Part shown: positions 6,019-12,699 of the stretch, piece by piece
How the letters are laid out: each line of letters opens with the position of its first letter
Numbering within the stretch: the first letter of the stretch is position 1
Source of the DNA: Chloroflexota bacterium
Lineage (GTDB): Bacteria; Chloroflexota; UBA4733
Direction of reading: 5' to 3'
NCBI GenBank assembly: GCA_025980355.1
Contig: JAICXR010000035.1
Span: forward strand, 1 to 14,248
DNA length: 14,248 bases
Program-made: the position numbers and the translations under genes
The notes under the pieces: generated by a model
Told to the model about the DNA's origin: nothing
The model's input: only the letters and a program-made list of their open reading frames with translations
The model's database searches: none

Positions 6019-7463
6019 GACGGCAGGCGGTTCGCGTCCTCGCGCACCGGGAATGGATAGCCGCGCTCGTCCATGCAGCCGAAGCAGAAGCGATGACGCA
6101 ATATCCCCTCCGCGGCGTGGTCGGTGTCGCCGGCCCCGCCTCCGGTGGCGCGGCCGAGGCCGGCCAGGCTGAGGTAGCCCAGGCTGTCGGCGCCGATGTA
6201 CTGGGCCACGGCATCGACCGACCGGTGGCTGGCGATCAGCTCGTCTTCGTCGGGAATGTCGATGCCGAAATAGCAAGGATGCTTGATCGGCGGCGCGGCG
6301 ACGCGCATGTGGACCTCGCTCGCTCCCTTTCGCCGCAACGCTTTGATCAGAATCTGGAGGGTGTTGCCGCGCACGATGGAATCCTCGACCAGCACGATGC
6401 GCTTGCCTTCGATCTTGCTCTGCACGATGTTGAACTTTAAGTCGATCTCTAACCGGCGCAAGCGCTGGTCCGGCTTGATGAACGACCGGTCGGCATACCG
6501 GCTGGCGATGACCGGCTCGGCGAAGGCGAGGCCGGTCTGCTCCGCGTAGCCGAGCGCCATGGGGATGGCCGTCAGGGGGACGGGCACGACCATGTCGGCT
6601 TCCGCCGGGTATTCCCGCGCTAACTGCCGGCCCAGTTCCTCGCGCACCTGATACACGTTCCTGCCGTCTAGGACGCTGGTCGCATCGCTGAAGTAGACGA
6701 ACTCGAAGACGCAGAGGCCGCGTCGCGCCCGCCGCAGGAACGTCTCCGTTCGACAGCCCTGCTCGTCGATCGTCACCAGTTCGCCGGGCGCCAACTCGCG
6801 CACGAACGTCGCACCGACGCGGTCGAAGGCGCAGGTCTCGGAGGCGAGAATCCAGCCGTCGCCGAGGCGGCCGAGGGACAGGGGCCGCATGCCGTAGGGG
6901 TCGCGCAGGCCGTAGAGTTTGCCTTCGGCCAGCAGCACGAGGCTGTAGGCGCCGCGCAGGCGGTGGGCGGCCTGGCGTAGACGATGGGCGAAGCTCTCGC
7001 CCCCCGCCCGCAACAACAGCGCCGCGATGACCTCGCTGTCCGTGTCCGACTGGAAGGCGATATCCGTGATCTCGGCGCGCAGCTCCGAGGCGTTGACCAC
7101 GTTGCCGTTGTGGGCGATGGCGACCGCGTCGTCGATCATCTTGCGGCCGGGGCGCAATACGAAGGGCGCGGCATTCTCCACGCAACTGGACCCGGTCGTG
7201 GAGTAGCGGACGTGGCCGATGCCGCAACACGTCTTCGGCAGGTCGTCCGTCCCCTGGGGGAAGACATCGCGCACTCGGCCCATGCCGGTCTTTGGCACAA
7301 TCTCACCGGTGCCGGGAAGCAGCAGCGCGACGCCCGCGCTCTCCTGGCCGCGATGTTGCAGCGCCGTCATGGCGATGACCAGATAGCGGGGGACATCCAA
7401 TTGATTGGTGGGGTCGAAGATGCCGACGATGCCGCAATGATCGTGAATCGCCTCGTCGGCCAT
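6006..7463 (-). CDS. purF: Amidophosphoribosyltransferase (glutamine PRPP amidotransferase)
   Basis: First step of purine synthesis: PRPP + glutamine to phosphoribosylamine. The 485-residue protein joins an N-terminal Ntn glutaminase, with nucleophile Cys10 exposed after a 9-residue propeptide (MADEAIHDH), HVRYSTTG (84-91) and HNGN (118-121), to a type I PRTase domain with IVLVEDSIVRGNT (356-368). Four cysteines at 251, 397, 460 and 463 match the positions of the Fe4S4 ligands of the Bacillus-type enzyme. Odd points: the segment usually read as P-D/E-S/T is PLT (296-298) and the flexible loop reads RYADRSFI rather than RYVGRTFI. Start: the ATG at 7463 has no Shine-Dalgarno. An in-frame GTG at 7487 lies about 9 nt after a TATACT box and could be a near-leaderless start giving a 17-residue propeptide. 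The gene stands alone, without other pur genes nearby. Family is certain; activity as the main PurF is likely. Confidence 0.93.
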   Translation of the reverse strand: MADEAIHDHCGIVGIFDPTNQLDVPRYLVIAMTALQHRGQESAGVALLLPGTGEIVPKTGMGRVRDVFPQGTDDLPKTCCGIGHVRYSTTGSSCVENAAPFVLRPGRKMIDDAVAIAHNGNVVNASELRAEITDIAFQSDTDSEVIAALLLRAGGESFAHRLRQAAHRLRGAYSLVLLAEGKLYGLRDPYGMRPLSLGRLGDGWILASETCAFDRVGATFVRELAPGELVTIDEQGCRTETFLRRARRGLCVFEFVYFSDATSVLDGRNVYQVREELGRQLAREYPAEADMVVPVPLTAIPMALGYAEQTGLAFAEPVIASRYADRSFIKPDQRLRRLEIDLKFNIVQSKIEGKRIVLVEDSIVRGNTLQILIKALRRKGASEVHMRVAAPPIKHPCYFGIDIPDEDELIASHRSVDAVAQYIGADSLGYLSLAGLGRATGGGAGDTDHAAEGILRHRFCFGCMDERGYPFPVREDANRLPSDVR

Positions 7464-7495
7464 CAGGAGATCATCAGCGGTACTCACGTCCGGAA

Positions 7496-7501
7496 AGTAT
7501 A
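7496..7501 (-). promoter_or_regulatory. Candidate -10 element of the purF promoter
   Basis: TATACT on the minus strand differs from the TATAAT consensus at one base. It would start transcription near 7489, about 26 nt before the preferred purF ATG or almost on the alternative GTG at 7487. No good -35 hexamer is visible at 16-18 nt, so the site is tentative. Confidence 0.35.
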
Positions 7502-7536
7502 CCGTGCGGGCCGCGACGTTGCGTACGCGCCCCCTT

Positions 7537-7566
7537 TTGACACGCTCCGGCCTTCGCTGCGATACT
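7537..7566 (+). promoter_or_regulatory. Sigma-70-type promoter of the sucC-sucD-icd-dapB operon
   Basis: A perfect -35 box TTGACA (7537-7542) is followed after 18 nt by GATACT (7561-7566), a four-of-six match to TATAAT. It points at sucC, in the 191-bp gap between the divergent purF and sucC genes. Transcription would start near 7573 and give a leader of about 80 nt. This is the best promoter in the window. Confidence 0.65.
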
Positions 7567-7567
7567 G

Positions 7568-7642
7568 GCACGGCGATTCCACGTCGGGAATGGCTACCGG
7601 TAGACCGTGCCGGGCGGAGACGGTAGGACGGCTCGTCGAGCC
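7568..7642 (+). promoter_or_regulatory. Palindrome-rich 5' leader of sucC
   Basis: The short leader contains four dyads in a row. GCACGG (7568-7573) pairs with CCGTGC (7605-7610) and encloses ATTCC/GGAAT (7576-7580 with 7587-7591) and the perfect palindrome CTACCGGTAG (7594-7603). Downstream is GGCTCGTCGAGCC (7630-7642), which ends only 3 nt before the sucC Shine-Dalgarno GGAG (7646-7649). They could fold into an RNA structure that affects translation, or be protein-binding sites. I recognise no known riboswitch. Confidence 0.35.
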
Positions 7643-7654
7643 GGCGGAGTTCAT

Positions 7655-8794
7655 ATGCGTCTATTCGAGTACCAGGCGAAGCAGTTGTTCGCCGAGGCCG
7701 GCCTGCCGACGCCGCGCGGGGCGGTGGCGAACACACCGGAAGAGGCGGCGGCCGCGGCCCAGGGGTTAGGGCGGGTCGTCGTCAAGGCTCAGGTCCACGT
7801 CGGCGGTCGCGGTAAGGCCGGCTTTATCAAGCTGGCCGACAACCCCGAAGAGGCGGCGGCGCACGCGCGACGCATGCTGGGCGCCGAGCTGAAGGGGTAC
7901 ACGGTGCATCAAGTCCTGATCGAGCAGGCGCTCGATATCGCCAAGGAATACTATCTCGGCGCCGTCCTGGATCGGGACGGCAAACAGATCGTCGTGCTGT
8001 TCAGCACGGTCGGCGGCATGGACATCGAAGAGGTGGCGGCCACCGCACCGGACAAGCTGATCCGCTTGGCGCCCGACCCGCTGGTCGGCCCCCAGAACTT
8101 CCAGCTCCAGGAGATGGTCTTCCAGGCCGGCGTCGACCCGAAGGTCTTTCGGGCGGTGGTCAGCGCCGCGGCGACCGTCTGGAAACTGTTCCAGCGCTAC
8201 GACGCCTCCCTGGTGGAGATCAACCCGCTCGTGATCACCGGCGCTGGTGAGGTAGTGGCGGCGGACGGCAAGTTCGAGGTGGACGACAGCGCGCTCTACC
8301 GGCACCCGGAGTTGGAGCGGTTCCGCCAGGCCGGCGATGAGGACCCGCTGGAGGCGGAGGCGCGCAAGCGCAACCTCAACTACGTCCGCCTGAGCGGCGA
8401 CATCGGCATCATGGCCAACGGCGCCGGCCTGGCGATGAACACGATGGACGTGGTGGCGGCGCACGGCGGCAAGCCGGCCAACTTCCTCGACGTCAGCGGC
8501 GGGGCGCGGGCCGACGTGGTGCGCAGCGCCCTGGACCTGATTCTGCAGGATACGAAGGTGAAGGGCGTCTTCATCAACATCTTCGGCGGCATCACGCGCG
8601 GCGACGAAGTGGCGCGAGGGGTGGTCGAGGGCGTGAAACAGCTCGGCGTGCAGGTGCCGATCGTCGTGCGGATGGCGGGCACCCGCGAAGAAGAAGGGCG
8701 GGCGATCCTGCGCGAAGCGAACCTCGTTCCCGCCACGAGCGCCGCCGACGGCGCCGAGAAGATCATCGCGCTGCTGCGCGAGAAGGGCGCGTAG
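7655..8794 (+). CDS. sucC: Succinate-CoA ligase (ADP-forming), beta subunit
   Basis: Beta chain of the TCA-cycle enzyme that makes ATP (or GTP) from succinyl-CoA. The protein has 379 residues, close to the usual 380-390. The N-terminal ATP-grasp domain has FEYQAKQLF (4-12) and KAQVHVGGRGKAG (44-56); the metal-site region has EINPLV (188-193) and DGKFEVDD (204-211). The C-terminal ligase-CoA domain has NGAGLAMNTMD (255-265), NFLDVSGGA (276-284) and NIFGGITRGD (308-317). In the last domain the usual DVGGGA reads DVSGGA. The ATG at 7655 is preceded by GGAG at 5 nt; upstream in-frame starts would put the leader palindromes inside the gene. sucD follows after 4 nt. Malate-CoA ligase (mtkA) is a near relative, but the neighbouring icd favours the TCA role. 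Confidence 0.95.
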   Translation: MRLFEYQAKQLFAEAGLPTPRGAVANTPEEAAAAAQGLGRVVVKAQVHVGGRGKAGFIKLADNPEEAAAHARRMLGAELKGYTVHQVLIEQALDIAKEYYLGAVLDRDGKQIVVLFSTVGGMDIEEVAATAPDKLIRLAPDPLVGPQNFQLQEMVFQAGVDPKVFRAVVSAAATVWKLFQRYDASLVEINPLVITGAGEVVAADGKFEVDDSALYRHPELERFRQAGDEDPLEAEARKRNLNYVRLSGDIGIMANGAGLAMNTMDVVAAHGGKPANFLDVSGGARADVVRSALDLILQDTKVKGVFINIFGGITRGDEVARGVVEGVKQLGVQVPIVVRMAGTREEEGRAILREANLVPATSAADGAEKIIALLREKGA

Positions 8795-8798
8795 ACGG

Positions 8799-9665
8799 AT
8801 GGCGGTGCTCCTCACCAAAGAGACGCGGCTGATCGTCCAGGGCATCACCGGGCGGGACGGCTCCTTTCAGACGCAGGCGATGCTGGACTACGGCACGAAG
8901 GTCGTTGGCGGCGTGACGCCCGGCCGTGGCGGCCAGACGGTGTCCGGCCTACCGGTCTTCAACACCGTGGCGGAGGCGGTCGACAAGGTCGGCGCCAATG
9001 CGGCGGTGGGCTTCGTGCCCGGACCGGGCGCGGCGGACAGCATCATGGAGGCGGCGGCGGCCGACCTCGACCTGATCGTCTGCATCACCGATCGTATGCC
9101 GATCTTGGACACGCTGCGCGCCTACAGTTTCCTCCGGGGCAGGCGCAGCCGGCTGATCGGGCCGAACTGCCCCGGCGTCACCACGCCGGGCGTCGGCAAG
9201 GCCGGCATCATGCCGGGCAATATCTTCCGGCAAGGGCCGGTGGGCCTGATCTCGCGCAGTGGCACGCTGACCTACGAGGTCGTCAACCTGCTGACCAACG
9301 CGGGCCTCGGCCAGAGCACCTGCGTCGGTATCGGCGGCGACCCCATCGTCGGCAGCAGCTTCAAGGACATCCTGCAACTGTTCAACGACGATCCGGCCAC
9401 CGAAATCATCGTCCTGCTGGGCGAAGTCGGCGGCGCGGCGGAGGAAGAGGCGGCGGAATGGCTCGCCGCCGAGGGGAAGAAGCCGGTCGTCAGCTTCATC
9501 TCCGGGCGCACGGCGCCGGAGGGCAAGCGCATGGGGCACGCCGGGGCGATCATCTCCGGCAATCGCGGCACCGCGGAGGCCAAGATGGCGGCCTTCGCCG
9601 CGGCGGGGGTGCCGGTGGCCGACACGATCGAAGAGATTCCGGGCCTGGTGAAGGCCAAGTTGTAG
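8799..9665 (+). CDS. sucD: Succinate-CoA ligase, alpha subunit
   Basis: Alpha chain, carrying the CoA-binding Rossmann domain and the phosphorylated histidine. The protein is 288 residues, the family length. Motifs: VQGITGRDGSFQTQ (13-26), GGVTPGRGGQ (37-46), GPNCPGV (121-127), SRSGTLTYE (152-160), GQSTCVGIGGDP (171-182), GEVGGAAEEEA (208-218) and KRMGHAGAI (243-251), with the phospho-acceptor His at 247. The loop that reads TEGIP in E. coli SucD is TDRMP here (97-101). The start lies 4 nt after the sucC stop, as expected for stoichiometric subunits, and icd follows after 12 nt. Confidence 0.96.
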   Translation: MAVLLTKETRLIVQGITGRDGSFQTQAMLDYGTKVVGGVTPGRGGQTVSGLPVFNTVAEAVDKVGANAAVGFVPGPGAADSIMEAAAADLDLIVCITDRMPILDTLRAYSFLRGRRSRLIGPNCPGVTTPGVGKAGIMPGNIFRQGPVGLISRSGTLTYEVVNLLTNAGLGQSTCVGIGGDPIVGSSFKDILQLFNDDPATEIIVLLGEVGGAAEEEAAEWLAAEGKKPVVSFISGRTAPEGKRMGHAGAIISGNRGTAEAKMAAFAAAGVPVADTIEEIPGLVKAKL

Positions 9666-9677
9666 GGGGCAGGGTTG

Positions 9678-10922
9678 ATGGCAGAGCAGAAATGGGCGCC
9701 GCCGGCGAGCGGCACAGCGATCACCGGGTCTGGCGGGAAGTTGAACGTCCCGGACGACCCGATCATCCCCTTCATCGAAGGGGACGGCACCGGGCCGGAT
9801 ATCTGGCGGGCCTCCGTGCGCGTCTTCGATGCGGCGGTTGCCAAAAGCTACGGTGGCCGGCGCAAGCTGCATTGGTACGAAGTGTTCGCCGGTGAAAAGG
9901 CGTTCAATACCTATGGCGAGTGGCTGCCGGAACAGACGCTGGACGCGGCGGAGAAGTATGTCGTCTCCATCAAAGGGCCGCTCACGACGCCGGTCGGCGG
10001 CGGCATCCGCAGCCTGAACGTGACGTTGCGCCAGCGCCTCGACCTCTACGCCTGCGTGCGACCGATCCGCTACTACCCGGGCGTGCCGAGCCCCTTGAAG
10101 CAGCCGGAGAAGACGGACATGATCATCTTCCGCGAGAACACGGAAGACGTCTACGCCGGTATCGAGTGGCGCGAGGGCACGGCCGAGGCCAGGAAGGTGA
10201 TCGCCTGGCTGAAGGACGAGATGGGCGTCGAGGTCCGCGCCGACTCCGGCATCGGGGTCAAGCCGATCTCAATCTTCGGCAGCAAGCGTCTGGTGCGCAA
10301 AGCGATCCAATATGCCATCGACAACAAGCGCAAGAGCGTCACCCTGATGCACAAAGGCAACATCCAGAAGTACACGGAGGGGGCCTTCCGAGAGTGGGGC
10401 TATGAGCTCGCCCGGGACGAGTTCCCGAACGAGACGATCGCCGAGCAGGAGGTCTGGGACCGCTACGACGGCAAGGCGCCGGCCGGCAAGATCGTCATCA
10501 AGGACGTGATCGCCGACATCATGTTCCAACGCATCCTCCTGCGCCCGGAAGACTACGACGTGATCGCCACGCCGAACCTCAACGGCGACTACATTTCCGA
10601 TGCCCTGGCGGCCCAGGTGGGCGGCATCGGGATTGCGCCCGGCGCCAACATCAGCGACTACGTGGCGATGTTCGAAGCGACGCACGGCACCGCGCCGCGC
10701 TACGCCGGCCTGGACCAGGTCAACCCCGGCTCCGTGATCCTCTCCGGCGTGATGATGCTGGACTATATGGGCTGGAAGGAAGCGGCGGCGAATATTGTCG
10801 CGGCGCTGGAAGCGACGATCGGCCAGAAGACCGTCACCTACGACCTCGCCCGCGGTAATCCGGGCGCCCGGACCGTGAAGACCTCGGAGTTCGCCGACCT
10901 GATCATCAAGAATCTGACCTGA
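9678..10922 (+). CDS. icd: Isocitrate dehydrogenase, NADP-dependent, type I
   Basis: Oxidative decarboxylation of isocitrate to 2-oxoglutarate in the TCA cycle. The 414-residue protein aligns by eye along the whole E. coli Icd. The isocitrate site is intact: S112 and N114 in RSLNV, R118, R128, R152 in FRENTEDVYAGIE, Y159, and K226 in MHKGNIQKYTEGAF. The metal-binding aspartates in NLNGDYISD (300-308) are also present. For the cofactor, HGTAPRYAG (336-344) with V348, Y388 and R392 matches the NADP-type pattern of E. coli (K344 there is Arg here, which keeps the charge), not the Asp/Ile pair of NAD-type enzymes. The ATG at 9678 has AGGGGG at 8 nt. Co-transcription with sucCD puts two TCA steps under one promoter. 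Confidence 0.96.
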   Translation: MAEQKWAPPASGTAITGSGGKLNVPDDPIIPFIEGDGTGPDIWRASVRVFDAAVAKSYGGRRKLHWYEVFAGEKAFNTYGEWLPEQTLDAAEKYVVSIKGPLTTPVGGGIRSLNVTLRQRLDLYACVRPIRYYPGVPSPLKQPEKTDMIIFRENTEDVYAGIEWREGTAEARKVIAWLKDEMGVEVRADSGIGVKPISIFGSKRLVRKAIQYAIDNKRKSVTLMHKGNIQKYTEGAFREWGYELARDEFPNETIAEQEVWDRYDGKAPAGKIVIKDVIADIMFQRILLRPEDYDVIATPNLNGDYISDALAAQVGGIGIAPGANISDYVAMFEATHGTAPRYAGLDQVNPGSVILSGVMMLDYMGWKEAAANIVAALEATIGQKTVTYDLARGNPGARTVKTSEFADLIIKNLT

Positions 10923-10937
10923 GAGGGCTCGCCCGCC

Positions 10938-11729
10938 ATGCCCGATCCCATCGGTGTCGTCGTCTGCGGTCCCCATGGGCGCATGGGCAGCGAGACCGTG
11001 CTGGCGGTGGAACACGACGCCGCGCTGCAGTTGGCCGGCGTCGTCAGTCGTCGGGCGGAGGCCACGTTCGGCGTCGGCGCTCGCTCGGTACCGGCGTCGA
11101 ACGACCTGGCGTCGCTATTGGACGCGACACACCCGGCCTGCGTGGTCGACTTCACCACGGCGGAGGCCGCGCTACAGCACGGGCGCATCGCCCTCGGTCG
11201 GGGTGTTGCCTTTGTGACCGGCACGACGGGCCTTGGCCTGGAAGACCTGGTGGTGTTACGTGAACTGGCGGACGGCCACCGCGTCGGCTGCCTGGTCGCG
11301 CCGAACTTCGCCATCGGGGCGGTCCTGGCGACCCACTTCGCCACCCTCGCCGCGAAGCACTTCGCCTGGGCCGAGGTGATCGAGCTGCATCACGAACGCA
11401 AGGCCGACGCGCCCTCCGGGACGGCGCTGGCCACGGCGCGAGCGATGGTGGCGGCGCGCGGAGCGCCGTTCGAGGAGACGGAGGTCACGAAGCAGACGTT
11501 GCCCGGCACACGCGGCGGCGAGGTCGATGGCGTGCACGTCCATAGCGTCCGCTTGCCCGGCTTCGTGGCCCACCAGGAGATCCTGTTCGGCGGCCAGGGG
11601 GAAGTGCTCACCATCCGCCACGACTCCACCCACCGCAACTCCTTCATGCCCGGCGTGCTACTTGCCATTAAGCACGCGGTCGCCCAGCCCGGTTTCGTCT
11701 TCGGCTTGGGGCCGCTGCTGGGGGTGTAG
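10938..11729 (+). CDS. dapB: 4-hydroxy-tetrahydrodipicolinate reductase
   Basis: NAD(P)H-dependent reductase of the lysine/diaminopimelate pathway in the cytosol. The 263-residue protein has the nucleotide-binding GPHGRMG (11-17; usually GAxGRMG), VTGTTG (93-98) and APNFAIG (121-127). The catalytic block is ELHHERKADAPSGTA (149-163), with the acid His151, Lys155 and the SGT of the substrate site, followed by RGGEVDGVHVHSVRLPG (192-208). It starts 15 nt after icd (AGAGGG about 10 nt upstream), so it is probably the last gene of the sucC operon. dapA, its usual pathway neighbour, is not here. No convincing terminator follows: CGTCC/GGACG at 11731-11747 is only a 5-bp stem without a T-run. Confidence 0.95.
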   Translation: MPDPIGVVVCGPHGRMGSETVLAVEHDAALQLAGVVSRRAEATFGVGARSVPASNDLASLLDATHPACVVDFTTAEAALQHGRIALGRGVAFVTGTTGLGLEDLVVLRELADGHRVGCLVAPNFAIGAVLATHFATLAAKHFAWAEVIELHHERKADAPSGTALATARAMVAARGAPFEETEVTKQTLPGTRGGEVDGVHVHSVRLPGFVAHQEILFGGQGEVLTIRHDSTHRNSFMPGVLLAIKHAVAQPGFVFGLGPLLGV

Positions 11730-11796
11730 GCGTCCGTTCGCGGGACGGGTGGTCCCCGTTGCGCCTATGGTACTAGTGGCACCTGCCGTTACATCC

Positions 11797-11802
11797 TATA
11801 CT
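11797..11802 (+). promoter_or_regulatory. Candidate -10 element for the bactofilin gene
   Basis: The 202-bp gap between dapB and the bactofilin gene is long compared with the other gaps in this gene row. It contains TATACT, the same hexamer seen upstream of purF. Transcription from it would give a leader of about 120 nt. No good -35 hexamer is visible at the right distance. The rest of the gap shows only short GC-rich dyads (for example CTTCC/GGAAG at 11801-11816). Confidence 0.35.
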
Positions 11803-11931
11803 TCCAATGCCGGAAGCGGGCGTTGGGAGGCGCCCCGGTGGGCCGGCGCTGGAGGACCGGAAAGAGCGCGTGTGGGTCGGCCCGGCGTGATCCTCCCGGC
11901 CCGTCGACGAGATCGTGAAGGGACCGCATTC

Positions 11932-12651
11932 GTGCCGAAGTTTGGCAACGTATTTTCCAATGAGGGGAAGGGCTCCGACGGCAAAGGCTCCGCCCACGAC
12001 GGCGAGCGTCGGAGCGGGCTGACGCCGGACGAGATTGCCAGCCGCCTCTACCCGAAGCCGGCCGATACCTGGCGCAAAGATGAGCCCGTCGCCGCCGCCG
12101 TCGCGACGGCGCCGGAAGTGACGGCGAAGCCGGAGGTGACCGCCGCGCCGGAGGAGAAGGATGGCGAGGCGTCGCCCGACAGTGAGAGGAATGGTCAGGT
12201 GGCAGTGGCCAAGCAGGAAGAAGAAAGTCAGGTTGTCGTGGCGGAACCCGCTCCTTTGACGATGATTTCGACGCCGACGGCGGCCGAGACGTCCCCCAGC
12301 CTGGCGGCGGAGCCGGCGGCGGCGACCGAGCGCCTGGTCAGCGTCATCAGCCGGAACTCCGTCTTCGACGGCAACTACTCGACCGATGGCGACGTGCGCG
12401 TCGAAGGCGAAGTGCGCGGCGACATCACCTGCAAGGGCAACGTCCTGATCTGTGACGGCGCGACGGTCAACGCCAAGATCAGCGCGACGTCGGTGGCCGT
12501 CGCCGGGCGGCTCAGCGGTGAGGTGACGTGCACGGAGCGCTTCGAGGCCCAGCCGACCGCGCGCATCACCAGCCAGATCAGTACGCCCCGCCTGGTGATC
12601 CAGGAAGGCGCGATCGTGGACGGGCAGGTTCGGATGGGCGTCCAGGAGTAG
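11932..12651 (+). CDS. Bactofilin (polymer-forming cytoskeletal protein)
   Basis: Bactofilins self-assemble without nucleotide into filaments made of a right-handed beta-helix and act in cell shape, wall growth or polar positioning. The 239-residue protein has a long disordered N-terminal part (1-133) rich in Ala, Pro, Glu and Lys, with a short repeat PEVTAKPEVTAAPEE (61-75). The bactofilin domain follows (134-236): SVISRNSVFDGNYSTDGDVR, EVRGDITCKGNVLICDGATV, then IQEGAIVDGQVRMG at the end. The regular six-residue hydrophobic/Gly rhythm of the beta-helix is visible. The N-terminal part is longer than in compact bactofilins and may bind partners or membrane. Start: GTG at 11932 with AAGGGA at 8 nt. 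An in-frame GTG at 11887 and an ATG at 11767 are possible but lack a Shine-Dalgarno, and the latter starts before the TATACT box. Confidence 0.9.
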   Translation: MPKFGNVFSNEGKGSDGKGSAHDGERRSGLTPDEIASRLYPKPADTWRKDEPVAAAVATAPEVTAKPEVTAAPEEKDGEASPDSERNGQVAVAKQEEESQVVVAEPAPLTMISTPTAAETSPSLAAEPAAATERLVSVISRNSVFDGNYSTDGDVRVEGEVRGDITCKGNVLICDGATVNAKISATSVAVAGRLSGEVTCTERFEAQPTARITSQISTPRLVIQEGAIVDGQVRMGVQE

Positions 12652-12699
12652 CTGCGGCGTCTCCCCGCCGTGCAACGCACCGGCGCGACTGCCGGCGCG

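Noticed and set aside
4972..7230. Very long (752-codon) open frame on the minus strand across pdhB and purF
   Set aside because: It runs antisense to pdhB and out of frame within purF, both of which are unmistakable; its translation is Arg/Pro/Gly-rich without family motifs. This is the usual effect of high GC content, where stop codons are rare in shadow frames.
7488..7654. Purine-type riboswitch in front of purF or another known riboswitch in front of sucC
   Set aside because: The space ahead of purF is too short for an aptamer, and the dyads ahead of sucC do not match the conserved cores of riboswitches that I know.
7766..9872. Long antisense open frames opposite sucC, sucD and the start of icd
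   Set aside because: They lie opposite highly conserved genes, have no recognisable domains and no Shine-Dalgarno in front of their starts.
11730..11760. Intrinsic terminator after dapB
   Set aside because: Only 5-bp stems (CGTCC/GGACG and ACGGG/CCCGT, mutually exclusive) and no T-run.
11767..11931. N-terminal extension of the bactofilin from an upstream ATG or GTG
   Set aside because: The frame is open but lacks a Shine-Dalgarno at these starts, and a start at 11767 would lie ahead of the TATACT box; GTG 11932 has a well-placed AAGGGA.
12652..12699. Terminator between the bactofilin and amidohydrolase genes
   Set aside because: CCGGC/GCCGG at 12680-12695 is a 5-bp stem without a T-run, and CCGGCGCG is also just a short direct repeat in GC-rich DNA; too weak to call.
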